Shown piece after piece: positions 17,838 to 26,758 of a stretch of DNA of 64,000 bases. Source of the DNA: Mycolicibacter heraklionensis. GTDB lineage: Bacteria; Actinomycetota; Actinomycetes; Mycobacteriales; Mycobacteriaceae. Each line of letters opens with the position of its first letter. Position 1 is the stretch's first letter. The notes below the pieces were generated by a model. The model did not search any database and had not been told where the DNA came from. It saw only the letters and a program-made list of their open reading frames with translations. The stretch covers positions 372,001 to 436,000 of the forward strand of contig NZ_LDPO01000002.1 of NCBI RefSeq assembly GCF_001021505.1, read 5' to 3'. A program made the translations under genes and the position numbers.

Positions 17838-19322
17838 GTGACCGAGCAACCCGACCACGAGATTTTGATCGTCGGAGCCGGCTTCTCCGGAATCGGGGCG
17901 GCGATCAACCTCGACCGTGCCGGGATGTCGGACTTCTCGATCATCGAAGCCGGCGACGGGGTGGGCGGCACCTGGCATTGGAACACCTATCCCGGTATCG
18001 CAGTGGATATTCCGTCGTTCTCCTACCAGTTCTCGTTCGAGCAGAGCCCGGACTGGTCGCGCACGTATGCACCCGGCCGGGAACTGAAGGCCTACGCCGA
18101 GCACTGCGTCGACAAGTACGACCTGCGCTCGCGAATCCGGTTCGGCACCAAGGTGCTTTCGGCGGAGTTCGACGAGGAACGCGGCTGGTGGCGGGTGCAG
18201 ACCGATCCGGGCGGCCCTGTGACCGCGCGGTATCTGATCAATGCCAGCGGCGTGCTGACCACGCCGAACCTGCCCGACATCGCCGGCGTCGATACGTTCG
18301 CCGGAGTGACGATCCACACCGCGCGCTGGGACCACTCGCAGGACCTGACCGGCAAACGAGTGGCGGTGATCGGCACCGGAGCCTCTGCGGTGCAGGTGAT
18401 CCCGGAGATCGCGCCGATTGTCTCCTCGCTCACCGTTTTTCAGCGGACGCCGATCTGGTGTTTCCCGAAGTTCGATGTGCCGCTGGCCGCTCCGATGCGC
18501 TGGGCGATGCGGCTTCCCGGCGGCAAAGCACTGCAGCGGCTGGCCAGCCAGGCCTTCGTCGAGGCGACCTTCCCGATCGCGGCGCAGTACTTCACGGTGT
18601 TTCCGCTGGCCAAGCGGATGGAGTCGGCCGGTCGGGCGTATCTGCGCAGGGAGGTGCACGATCCCGTCGTGCGTAAGCAGCTCACACCGCGCTACGCGGT
18701 CGGCTGCAAGCGCCCGGGTTTCCACAACGCCTACCTGTCGACGTTCAACCGCGACAACGTGCAGCTGGTGGTCGATCCGATCGAACGGATCACCCCCACC
18801 GGCGTGGTCACCGCCGACGGCACGGCTCACGAGGCCGACGTGCTGATCCTGGCCACCGGGTTCAAGGTGATGGACAGCGACAACATTCCGACGTTCGCCG
18901 TCACCGGGGCCGGCGGTCAGACCCTGAGCCAGTTCTGGGACGAGCACCGACTTCAGGCCTACGAGGGCGTCAGCATTCCCGGATTCCCGAACATGTTCAG
19001 CGTGTTCGGCCCCTACGGCTACGTCGGGTCGTCGTACTTCGCGCTGGTCGAAGCACAGACCCACCACATCGTGCGATGCCTGAAGCGCGCCCGCGGCCGC
19101 GGCGCGACCCGTATCGAGATCTCCGAGGCCGCCAACGCCCGCTACTTCGACGAGATGATGAGCAAACGGCACCGGCAGGTGTTCTGGCAGGACAGCTGCA
19201 AGTCGGCCAACAGCTATTACTTCGACAAGAACGGTGATGTTCCGCTGCGGCCCACCACCACCGTGGAGGCCTACTGGCGCAGCCGGCGCTTCGATCTCGA
19301 CGACTACCGGTTCACCGCCTGA
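17838..19322 (+). CDS. Flavin-binding monooxygenase, Baeyer-Villiger type (Rv1393c-like)
   Basis: A 494-aa FAD- and NADPH-dependent monooxygenase. The FAD Rossmann motif is GAGFSG (13-18). GGTWHWNTYPGIAVDIPS is the conserved downstream segment. The Baeyer-Villiger fingerprint FAGVTIHTARWDH occupies 154-166 (FxGxxxHTxxW[P/D]), and the NADP Rossmann motif is GTGASA (179-184). The substrate may be a ketone, steroid or alkyl compound. It corresponds to Rv1393c, which likewise faces metK tail-to-tail in M. tuberculosis. The GTG at 17838 follows GAGGAG at a good distance. A strong terminator lies directly downstream. Confidence 0.9.
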   Translation: MTEQPDHEILIVGAGFSGIGAAINLDRAGMSDFSIIEAGDGVGGTWHWNTYPGIAVDIPSFSYQFSFEQSPDWSRTYAPGRELKAYAEHCVDKYDLRSRIRFGTKVLSAEFDEERGWWRVQTDPGGPVTARYLINASGVLTTPNLPDIAGVDTFAGVTIHTARWDHSQDLTGKRVAVIGTGASAVQVIPEIAPIVSSLTVFQRTPIWCFPKFDVPLAAPMRWAMRLPGGKALQRLASQAFVEATFPIAAQYFTVFPLAKRMESAGRAYLRREVHDPVVRKQLTPRYAVGCKRPGFHNAYLSTFNRDNVQLVVDPIERITPTGVVTADGTAHEADVLILATGFKVMDSDNIPTFAVTGAGGQTLSQFWDEHRLQAYEGVSIPGFPNMFSVFGPYGYVGSSYFALVEAQTHHIVRCLKRARGRGATRIEISEAANARYFDEMMSKRHRQVFWQDSCKSANSYYFDKNGDVPLRPTTTVEAYWRSRRFDLDDYRFTA

Positions 19323-19336
19323 GTTTTACTGCGCGG

Positions 19337-19388
19337 GCAGACGCAAAAGCCCCCAAATCCGGCCGGAAATGGGGGCCTATGCGTCTGC
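19337..19388. terminator. Bidirectional terminator between convergent genes
   Basis: GCAGACGC (19337-19344) pairs perfectly with GCGTCTGC (19381-19388), and inside it GCCCCC (19349-19354) pairs with GGGGGC (19371-19376). The centre holds a TCCGGCCGGA palindrome. It fills the gap between the monooxygenase stop and the metK stop, so it can end transcription from both sides. Confidence 0.75.
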
Positions 19389-19397
19389 TCGGCGAAA

Positions 19398-20609
<1,212 letters not shown>

Positions 20610-20636
20610 AATGTCGCCTTCCGGGTAATCGATCCA

Positions 20637-20658
20637 AAAGTTAGCTCGGGCTAATATA
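20637..20658 (-). promoter_or_regulatory. metK: Palindromic metK promoter region
   Basis: TTAGC-TCGG-GCTAA (20641-20654) is a perfect inverted repeat. It overlaps a good -10 candidate, TATATT on the minus strand (20653-20658), about 45 bases before the metK start. The 11-mer AAAGTTAGCTC (20637-20647) recurs exactly at 22809-22819 in the promoter of the desaturase/TetR operon. Regulator unknown; the neighbouring TetR is a candidate. Confidence 0.4.
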
Positions 20659-20807
20659 GCCGTGCGGTCCTCGGGAGAGCCTGGCAGCCCGCTGCCCATC
20701 CGCCCGTGCCGCGGGGCGGTTGCTGGTTGCGCTGCCCCCGCGTCCAGTTCTCGACAACGTCCCCCACGACGAGAATCCCGAACGACTCGGCCCTGCGAGC
20801 GCCTACT

Positions 20808-21422
20808 CTACCGTCCTGTCGCCGACGTCGCCGTCTCGACCCGGACCGCCCAGCCGACCAGTGACCGCAGATAACTCAGTACCAATTCGTCCGGGTGTGC
20901 CCGCGGGTCGGTGAGATGGAGCAGCGCCAGTTCTTCCAATGCGGACAACAACAGCCGCATCGTCACACCGTCGGCGTCGATCGGGTGGCCCGCTAACCGG
21001 GACAGCCGCCCGGCGGCAATGGTCCGTGCATAGCGACGACCCGCTTCCGTGCGGGCCCCCAACTGCGGCGGGGCGCCGGCCGGCGGGCTGAGGATGATGC
21101 GCCAACTGGTGGGCGCCGCATGAAGATAGGCCAGGATGCCGCGGCCGAGCGCATCCGGGTCGTCTCCGAGCGGACCGTCCACGCTGCGCATTCCGGCAAA
21201 CGCGATCGCCGATTCGCGGTCGAGCAGCGCCGTCATCAGTCCGGCCAGATCGCCGAAGTTCTGATACACCACGGTCCGGGTCACCTGCGCCGCGCGGGCC
21301 ACCCGTTCGATGGTCACCGCGGCGAAACCTTCGGCGGCGACGATGTCGCGGGCGTGGTCGAGCAGCTGCATCCGCCGGGCTTGTGCCGACATCCGCCGCT
21401 TCGGTTCCGGGCGCGCGCTCAT
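20808..21422 (-). CDS. TetR-family repressor
   Basis: A 204-aa regulator. After a basic N-terminal tail (MSARPEPKRRMSAQARRMQL) the helix-turn-helix is AAVTIERVARAAQVTRTVVY at about 34-53, followed by QNFGDLAGLMTALLDRE. The C-terminal ligand domain is unassigned. The ATG at 21420-21422 overlaps the TGA of the upstream desaturase gene, so the two are one operon, and autoregulation through the palindrome at 22794-22816 is likely. The longer open frame reaching 22328 is an out-of-frame shadow of the desaturase gene and was discarded. Confidence 0.87.
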   Translation of the reverse strand: MSARPEPKRRMSAQARRMQLLDHARDIVAAEGFAAVTIERVARAAQVTRTVVYQNFGDLAGLMTALLDRESAIAFAGMRSVDGPLGDDPDALGRGILAYLHAAPTSWRIILSPPAGAPPQLGARTEAGRRYARTIAAGRLSRLAGHPIDADGVTMRLLLSALEELALLHLTDPRAHPDELVLSYLRSLVGWAVRVETATSATGR

Positions 21423-22777
21423 GGGGATTCCGGCAGTTCGAGCAGCAACTCCACGGCGCGGGCCGCACTCTGCGCGGCGCTCTCCATGGTCGCCGACCAA
21501 TCGGTGCGGGTCCAGTCGCCGGCGAGCACCAGGCTGGGCACCGAGGTGCGCTGATCCGGGCGCAGCCCATCGGTGCCCACCACCTGCGAGAAGGTGGCTT
21601 TGGGCATTTTGACCACCTGTGCAGCAACGACATTCGCCTCGGCCGCGGCCGGATAGTAGCGGCGTAGCATCTCCATCTGCTCGGCCACGATCTGCTCGTT
21701 GGACCGGTGAATCTGCTCGTAGGCGCCGCTGGTGGTCAGGCAGTACAGCCAGGCGCCGTCTGGATCGCGGCGCTGCATCCGCTGCCGGTCGAACACCTCG
21801 TCGATGACGCCGGTGCCGCCGATCACCGACTCCATCGCCGCCTCGGTGCCCAGCGGCCGGTCCAGGTAGAGGTTGGTGCTCACGATCGGTGTGTAATGCA
21901 ATTTTTCTGCAGCCGCGTAAATTTCGGCATGCTCGGGCAGATCGTCGAGCAAGCCGGCGATATTCGAGTTCGGCACCGCGCACACCACCGCATCCGCCGC
22001 CACTTCGGTGCCGTCCGCCAACTGCACGGCGCGAACGGCGTTGTCCTCCACAACGATTCGCCGGGCCACTGCGCGGTAGCGCACGTCGACGCCGAGCCGG
22101 TCGAAAACATTGAGCGCGCCGGAGATATAGAGCGTGTCGAGATCGGTGGTGGGATAACCGATCGTCACCGCACTGCGGTGGCGCAGCCCGAGTCGGATGC
22201 CGGTCGCCAGAACATCGGCGAAGACTTTGGCCGAACCGCGGTCCACCGGCTCGGCGGCGATTCCGAGCGCGAGCCAGTCCCACACCGCCTCGCGGGCCCG
22301 GGCGGGCATCCCGACGCGTCGGAGCCACTGGTCGGTGCTGAGATCGGGCAAGTCGGCGGGTTGAAACAGCGCCTCGCCCGCCAGGCGCACCGTCGCAGCA
22401 GCGGTCCGCAGCCGGTCAAGCAGGCTCGCGTCGGGGTGCGGCCCGAACAGCGTTCGCACCGCGCCCAGTCCGCGAGTCACCAGGGTGGTGGTGGCCCCGC
22501 CGGGCCAGCGCAGCGTTCCGCCGGTCGGAAACTCGACCATCGACCGGGTCCCGACGCTGGTCAGGTACCGGAACAGGTGGTCGTATCCGCTGGCGATCAC
22601 GTGCTGGCCGTTGTCGGCGAGGTCTGCGATCCCCGGCACCTGCATCGCCTGGGTGCGCCCGCCGAGCCGGCCGCGCCGCTCCAGCAGCGTCACTTTCTTG
22701 CCCGCCTCGGCCAACCAGACCGCCGCGGCCAGCCCGGCCAGGCCACCGCCGACCACCACGTAGCGTCGATCGTCCAT
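21419..22777 (-). CDS. FAD-dependent desaturase/amine oxidase-like protein (HpnE/phytoene desaturase type)
   Basis: A 452-aa flavoprotein. The N-terminal dinucleotide motif is YVVVGGGLAGLAAAVWLA, followed by LLERRGRLGGRTQ, the second FAD contact (RxGGR). The C-terminal FAD motif is VLAGDWTRTDWSATMESAAQ. The overall pattern resembles squalene-associated desaturase HpnE and carotenoid desaturases rather than a monoamine oxidase, but no squalene or phytoene synthase gene is nearby, so the substrate is open. GAGGGG precedes the ATG at 22775-22777. A TetR gene overlaps its stop codon. This pair interrupts the metK-coaBC adjacency seen in M. tuberculosis. Confidence 0.78.
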   Translation of the reverse strand: MDDRRYVVVGGGLAGLAAAVWLAEAGKKVTLLERRGRLGGRTQAMQVPGIADLADNGQHVIASGYDHLFRYLTSVGTRSMVEFPTGGTLRWPGGATTTLVTRGLGAVRTLFGPHPDASLLDRLRTAAATVRLAGEALFQPADLPDLSTDQWLRRVGMPARAREAVWDWLALGIAAEPVDRGSAKVFADVLATGIRLGLRHRSAVTIGYPTTDLDTLYISGALNVFDRLGVDVRYRAVARRIVVEDNAVRAVQLADGTEVAADAVVCAVPNSNIAGLLDDLPEHAEIYAAAEKLHYTPIVSTNLYLDRPLGTEAAMESVIGGTGVIDEVFDRQRMQRRDPDGAWLYCLTTSGAYEQIHRSNEQIVAEQMEMLRRYYPAAAEANVVAAQVVKMPKATFSQVVGTDGLRPDQRTSVPSLVLAGDWTRTDWSATMESAAQSAARAVELLLELPESP

Positions 22778-22793
22778 GCCCGGCCCCTCTCGA

Positions 22794-22816
22794 CTAACTT
22801 ACGGCTCGAAAGTTAG
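22794..22816. promoter_or_regulatory. Palindromic operator of the desaturase-TetR operon
   Basis: CTAACTT (22794-22800) and AAGTTAG (22810-22816) form a perfect 7-base inverted repeat around a 9-base spacer, a layout usual for TetR dimers. On the minus strand the proximal half includes TAAGTT (22796-22801), a plausible -10 box 18 bases before the desaturase ATG. A repressor bound here would block transcription, and the TetR gene of the same operon is the likely ligand. Confidence 0.6.
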
Positions 22817-22868
22817 CTCAGGAGGGACGCGGGGTCAACGGTCCGACAGCCCTGCGGTGGTGGGCGCG

Positions 22869-24122
22869 TCAGTCGCGGCTGCCGCCGAGGAACGCCACGA
22901 CCGCGTCCACAATGCGGCTGGCCATCAACGTCTTGGAGCCCGACTCCAGGGCGGACTCCGTTCCGTCCGCAGCCAGCAGCCACCCGTCGTTGTGGTCGAC
23001 CTCGAATGCCCGGCCGTCCCCGACCGCGTTGACCACCAACAGGTCACATCCCTTGCGGCGCAGCTTTGCCCGGGCGTGGAACAGCACGTCGCCGTTCTCG
23101 TCGCCGGTCTCCGCCGCGAAGCCGACAATGGCCCGCATATTGGGCAGCTGCCCGTCGGCGCGGGCACGTACCGCGCCGGCCAGCACGTCATCGTTGCGGA
23201 CCAGTTCTATGGTCGGCTCCCCCGCACTGTCGGGGCCCTTCTTGATCTTGGCCTGCGCCACCCGCACCGGACGGAAGTCGGCAACGGCAGCAGCCATCAC
23301 CAGCACGTGCGCCTCGGGGGCGTGCTTGGACACCGCGTCATGGAGCTGCTGGGCGGAGCTGACGTGCACCACGTGGACCCCGGCCGGATCGATCAGGCCC
23401 GCGGTGTGCGCGGCGATCAGGGTGACCTCGGCGCCGCGCTGGGCGGCCACCCGGGCCACCGCGTAGCCCTGCTTGCCCGAACTGCGGTTGCCGATGAAGC
23501 GGACGGGGTCGATCGGCTCGCGAGTGCCCCCCGCGGTCACCAGCACCTTCTGCCCGGCCAGGTCGTAGGGCAACGCATCGGCCCGCTCCAGCAGCAGCGA
23601 CGCGAAGGTGTTGATCTCCTCGGCCTCGGGCAGCCGGCCGGGGCCGGTGTCGGTGCCGGTCAGTCGGCCCGATGCGGGCTCCAGGACGACCGCGCCGCGT
23701 TCCCGCAGCGTCGTCACATTGGCGACGGTGGCCGGATGCTGCCACATCTCGGTGTGCATGGCCGGGGCGAACAGCACCGGACAGCGGGCGGTGAGCAGGG
23801 TGGCGGTCAGCAGGTCGTCGGCACGGCCGGCAACCGCACGGGCCAAGAGGTCGGCGGTGGCCGGGGCTACTACCACCAAGTCAGCCTGCTGACCGATGGC
23901 CACATGGGGTACGCCGGGGACGTCGTCGAAGACCCCGGTGTGCACCGGCTGGCCGGACAGCGCCTCGAAGGTGGCTGCCCCGACGAACCGCAGGGCGCCC
24001 TCCGTCGGGACGACGCGAACCGAGTGGCCGGCCTCGGCCAGCTGGCGGACCACGGTGCACGCCTTGTATGCGGCGATGCCTCCGGAGACACCGACGACGA
24101 CCCGTTTCTGGCCCACCGGCAT
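22869..24122 (-). CDS. coaBC: Bifunctional phosphopantothenoylcysteine synthetase/decarboxylase
   Basis: Two steps of coenzyme A synthesis: ligation of cysteine to 4'-phosphopantothenate (CoaB) and FMN-dependent decarboxylation (CoaC). 417 aa. CoaC half: VVGVSGGIAAYKAC at the N-terminus and FAPAMHTEMW, where the usual PXMNXXMW has His for Asn. The substrate flap reads LTGTDTGPGRLPE and lacks the cysteine seen in E. coli. Both may be mycobacterial traits rather than defects. CoaB half: VLVTAGGTREPIDPVRFIGN, NRSSGKQGYAVA and MAAAVADFRPVRVAQAKIKK. The ATG at 24120-24122 is chosen because it clears rpoZ. The order gmk-rpoZ-coaBC matches Rv1389-Rv1391. Confidence 0.94.
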   Translation of the reverse strand: MPVGQKRVVVGVSGGIAAYKACTVVRQLAEAGHSVRVVPTEGALRFVGAATFEALSGQPVHTGVFDDVPGVPHVAIGQQADLVVVAPATADLLARAVAGRADDLLTATLLTARCPVLFAPAMHTEMWQHPATVANVTTLRERGAVVLEPASGRLTGTDTGPGRLPEAEEINTFASLLLERADALPYDLAGQKVLVTAGGTREPIDPVRFIGNRSSGKQGYAVARVAAQRGAEVTLIAAHTAGLIDPAGVHVVHVSSAQQLHDAVSKHAPEAHVLVMAAAVADFRPVRVAQAKIKKGPDSAGEPTIELVRNDDVLAGAVRARADGQLPNMRAIVGFAAETGDENGDVLFHARAKLRRKGCDLLVVNAVGDGRAFEVDHNDGWLLAADGTESALESGSKTLMASRIVDAVVAFLGGSRD

Positions 24123-24144
24123 GACCCGTCCTGCCCGGCTCCGG

Positions 24145-24465
24145 CTACTCGCCTTCGGTGTATTCGAGCAGGTCGGCGTGGATCTCACGCAGCGCGATCG
24201 ACAGCGGCTTCTCCTGCAGGCCGGGCTCGACCAGCGGTCCGACGTATTCGAGGATGCCCTCGCCGAGCTGGTTGTAGTAGTCGTTGATCTGCCGCGCCCG
24301 CTTGGCCGCGTAGATCACCAGCGCGTACTTGCTCGACGCCCGCTGCAACAGCTCGTCGATGGGCGGGTTGGTGATACCGAGGGGCGTGTCGTAACCGCCG
24401 ATCAACGCCGGGTCGAACTCGTCGGCGTCGGTCACCACGGCCGAGTCGGTCTGCGAGGTACTCAC
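24145..24465 (-). CDS. rpoZ: RNA polymerase omega subunit
   Basis: A 106-aa subunit that helps assemble and stabilise beta' in RNA polymerase. The conserved core is [20 protein letters not shown] followed by [15 protein letters not shown], the omega motif that clamps the beta' C-terminus. The C-terminal end [19 protein letters not shown] is typical of actinobacterial omega. The start ATG (24463-24465) follows AGGAGA. It sits between gmk and coaBC on the same strand, the usual actinobacterial cluster. Confidence 0.95.
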   Translation of the reverse strand: MSTSQTDSAVVTDADEFDPALIGGYDTPLGITNPPIDELLQRASSKYALVIYAAKRARQINDYYNQLGEGILEYVGPLVEPGLQEKPLSIALREIHADLLEYTEGE

Positions 24466-24532
24466 TTAAGACAATCTCCTGAAGCTCTTTGGCTGGGGGC
24501 GGGTCGCGCCTGCTGGTTGTCGTCCGGGCAAA

Positions 24533-25135
24533 TCAGACCGCGCCCGATGCGGTATCCACCAGCAAGGATACCAATTCTGAGCAGGCGGTTTCCAATCGAC
24601 CGTTGACCACGACCGCGTCGAAGTCTCCTTGTGCCGCCAACTCGGTGCGTGCGGTGGCCAACCGGCGTTGCATGACGTCCGCGGATTCGGTGCCGCGGCC
24701 GGCCAGTCTGGCCTGCAGCGTCTCCCAATCCGGCGGGGCCAGAAACACCGTGACCGCCTCCGGCAGGGCCTTCTTGATGGCCCGGGCCCCGGCCAGGTCG
24801 ACCTCGATCAGAACGGGCCGGCCGGAGCGGGTGGCGGCTAGGACGGGGGCCGCCGGAGTACCTGACCGCTGCAGCCCGCCGTGAATGTCGGCCCACTCCA
24901 GGAGCTCATTTTGCTCAACCAGCCGGTCAAACTCCGCCGGCGTAACAAATCGGTAGTCGACGCCGTCCACCTCCCCCGGCCTGGGTGCCCGGGTGGTGGC
25001 CGACACACTGAAATACAGGTCCGGAACCCGCTCTCGCAGGCACCGGACCACGCTCGACTTACCGACCGCGGATGGACCGGACAGCACCACAACGCGTCCC
25101 GCGTGCCCGCTGCCCGGCCCTCCACCGGTATTCAC
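24533..25135 (-). CDS. gmk: Guanylate kinase
   Basis: Phosphorylates GMP to GDP with ATP. 200 aa. The P-loop is [14 protein letters not shown] at about residues 17-30. The GMP-binding segments are [19 protein letters not shown] and [13 protein letters not shown] [10 protein letters not shown], and [13 protein letters not shown] carries the conserved second nucleotide contact. The GTG at 25133-25135, 7 bases after the mihF stop, gives the right N-terminus; the frame upstream lies inside mihF. It is co-transcribed with mihF, rpoZ and coaBC. Confidence 0.95.
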   Translation of the reverse strand: MNTGGGPGSGHAGRVVVLSGPSAVGKSSVVRCLRERVPDLYFSVSATTRAPRPGEVDGVDYRFVTPAEFDRLVEQNELLEWADIHGGLQRSGTPAAPVLAATRSGRPVLIEVDLAGARAIKKALPEAVTVFLAPPDWETLQARLAGRGTESADVMQRRLATARTELAAQGDFDAVVVNGRLETACSELVSLLVDTASGAV

Positions 25136-25142
25136 TGCCGGG

Positions 25143-25460
25143 TCAGGAGAAGTCGAACTTCTCCAGCAGCGCCTTGCGCTGCCGGTCGCCCAGGCCACGC
25201 AGCCGGCGCGTGGGGGCGATCTCCAGCTCGGTCATGATCTCCTGCGCCTTGACCTTGCCGACCTTCGGCAACGCCTCCAGCAGCGCAGACACCTTCATCT
25301 TGCCAAGGACCTCGTCGGTCTCGGCGTCCTTGAGCACCTGCTTGAGATTGGTGCCGCCACGCTTGAGCCGGTCCTTGAGCTCCGCTCGGGCCCGACGCGC
25401 GGCCGCCGCCTTCTCCAACGCGGCGGCGCGCTGCTCGTCGGTCAACTGGGGAAGGGCCAC
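25143..25460 (-). CDS. mihF: Mycobacterial integration host factor mIHF
   Basis: A 105-aa nucleoid-associated protein of actinobacteria, required for phage L5 integration and essential in M. smegmatis. It begins [20 protein letters not shown], has a long basic helix ([15 protein letters not shown]), then the helix-two-turn-helix part: [18 protein letters not shown] and [17 protein letters not shown]. The length equals the functional form of mIHF rather than the over-long annotation of Rv1388. A weak GAGG-type site lies before the ATG. It heads a mihF-gmk-rpoZ-coaBC cluster. Confidence 0.95.
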   Translation of the reverse strand: MALPQLTDEQRAAALEKAAAARRARAELKDRLKRGGTNLKQVLKDAETDEVLGKMKVSALLEALPKVGKVKAQEIMTELEIAPTRRLRGLGDRQRKALLEKFDFS

Positions 25461-26238
25461 GATTCCTCCGTCTCGTCATCATCGACAACGTCGATGTTTT
25501 CCTTGTCCCGGCCAGGTACTTCGGCCAGAGACGACGACCGTACCCACGCCGTCTGACGAAATCTAACCCCACCCCCCCGTTTCCGGCTACAAATGCCCAG
25601 CGTATGGGGTCCGGGCGCGCGCCATCCACCCGAGTCAGCCACGATCGGTCTGCCCTCCCGGGGTGAAGCGCGATCCCCGGCGGCGCGACCCGAAAAACCA
25701 CTCTGAACTAGCCTTTTGCTTCTTCTCGCCGGCCGGATGGGACGCCGCGCCGTGGGCACGGCGGTGGACTTCGGGATGGGACCGGACATTCATGCCATTG
25801 ACTTCGCACCTCGCGGCGTGTCGGGCGTGTCGAGGGCGGCTTCGGCCACCTACCGGGGATCCATCGCGACGAACGCCGGCTCCGGCTTGATCCATCGGCC
25901 ACCCGGGGACCACGTCCGGGAGGGGGTTTGGCGACCGAATTCGCATGCCAGCCTCTCGCGGGCCCCCGCCATTCGCTGGCAGCTGAATACCCCGTAAGCC
26001 CGCAGCCCGTTATTGCTATGCGAAGGCGTAAGTGGCGCATCAAGACGCCGAAAAACCGGGAACCCGATGGACTAACAGCAACAATTCAGGGAGTTTTTAC
26101 ACTTAAACGGCCGAAGTCGTGGGTTGGCTACCTAACGTTCCGGCCAGGTGGGTGGTCCACCCGGGGGTGTTTATGGGGGGGGGGTATGACTATGAACATT
26201 TCCGCTGAATACCGTTTCGGTAGAGAAAGTGGGAATTC
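25461..26238. other. 778-base region without a supported gene
   Basis: In M. tuberculosis the PE15/PPE20 genes lie here, between mihF and pyrF; no PE or PPE motif is visible in any frame. The stretch must contain the mihF promoter (minus strand) and that of the secreted repeat protein (plus strand). Towards the right it is less GC-rich than the rest, has a run of ten G around 26174-26183, and includes a short basic frame starting MRRRKWRIKTPKNRE that overlaps the next gene and lacks family features. Nothing else could be assigned. Confidence 0.5.
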
Positions 26239-26673
26239 ATGACAATGACGACAGTTGGCCGTGCTGGCCGGTGGGCTCTTGCAACGGCCGCGGTGTTGAC
26301 CCTCGGCGCTTTTGGGATTGGCGCAGCCAGCGCCGAACCCAATGACGGAATCACCGGTGGCGCCGGCAACAACGGCGGCGTGAATGTGAATATGGGGCCG
26401 TTCGGCGGCGGCATGAATGTCGGCAGAAACGGCGGCTTCAACTTCGGCCCCAACGGAATCGGCGCCGGCGGCGGACAGAACAACAGCGCCAACGTCAACA
26501 TGGGGCCCTTCGGCGGCGGCATGAATGTCGGCAGAAACGGCGGCTTCAACTTCGGCCCCAACGGAATCGGCGCCGGCGGCGGACAGAACAACAGCGCCAA
26601 CGTCAACATGGGGCCCTTCGGCGGCGGTTACAGCACGAACGCCGGTGGCGGAGTCAACTTCGGCGGCCGGTAG
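26239..26673 (+). CDS. Small secreted Gly/Asn-rich tandem-repeat protein
   Basis: 144 aa. Residues 1-32 are a signal peptide (TTVGRAGRWALATAAVLTLG, cleavage near ASA-EP). The mature part consists of two almost identical 36-residue repeats (residues 49-84 and 85-120) and a partial third. Each repeat has NVNMGPFGGGMNVGR, then GGFNFGPNGIGAGGGQNNS. The repeats are rich in Gly and Asn with regularly spaced Phe and Met, like a surface or matrix protein. There are no cysteines or catalytic motifs and no family is recognised. It occupies the locus where M. tuberculosis has a PE/PPE pair. The DNA repeats suggest recent duplication, so copy number may vary between strains. Confidence 0.75.
   Translation: MTMTTVGRAGRWALATAAVLTLGAFGIGAASAEPNDGITGGAGNNGGVNVNMGPFGGGMNVGRNGGFNFGPNGIGAGGGQNNSANVNMGPFGGGMNVGRNGGFNFGPNGIGAGGGQNNSANVNMGPFGGGYSTNAGGGVNFGGR
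26383..26598 (+). repeat. Two in-frame 108-bp tandem repeats
   Basis: Copy 1 is 26383-26490, copy 2 is 26491-26598, and a 30-base partial third copy follows (26599-26628). Most of the two copies are identical at DNA level; differences cluster in the first 20 bases, where copy 1 uses AAT/GTG and copy 2 AAC/GTC. Such near identity indicates recent duplication or gene conversion. Confidence 0.9.
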
Positions 26674-26681
26674 CTGACAAT

Positions 26682-26730
26682 CCAGGGCCTGCGGCGGCGC
26701 CCCCCGAACGGGCGCCCCCGCAGGCCCTGG
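26682..26730. terminator. Strong bidirectional hairpin terminator
   Basis: CCAGGGCCTGCGG (26682-26694) pairs perfectly over 13 bases with CCGCAGGCCCTGG (26718-26730), and GGCGCC-type inner pairs extend it. It lies between the convergent repeat-protein and pyrF genes. Confidence 0.8.
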
Positions 26731-26758
26731 TGCGTCGAGCCTCGCTGGGTCTCCGGAG

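Noticed and set aside
19337..19388. SAM riboswitch near metK
   Set aside because: The hairpin lies downstream of metK between two convergent stops, and the metK leader is too short for a riboswitch.
20641..20654. tRNA-like or attachment-site palindrome
   Set aside because: Only 14 bases, with no cloverleaf or integrase gene nearby; a promoter palindrome is the simpler reading.
25928..26242. A basic 104-codon frame overlapping the secreted repeat protein
   Set aside because: No conserved features, crosses the G10 tract and ends just inside the signal-peptide gene; considered only as a weak possibility.
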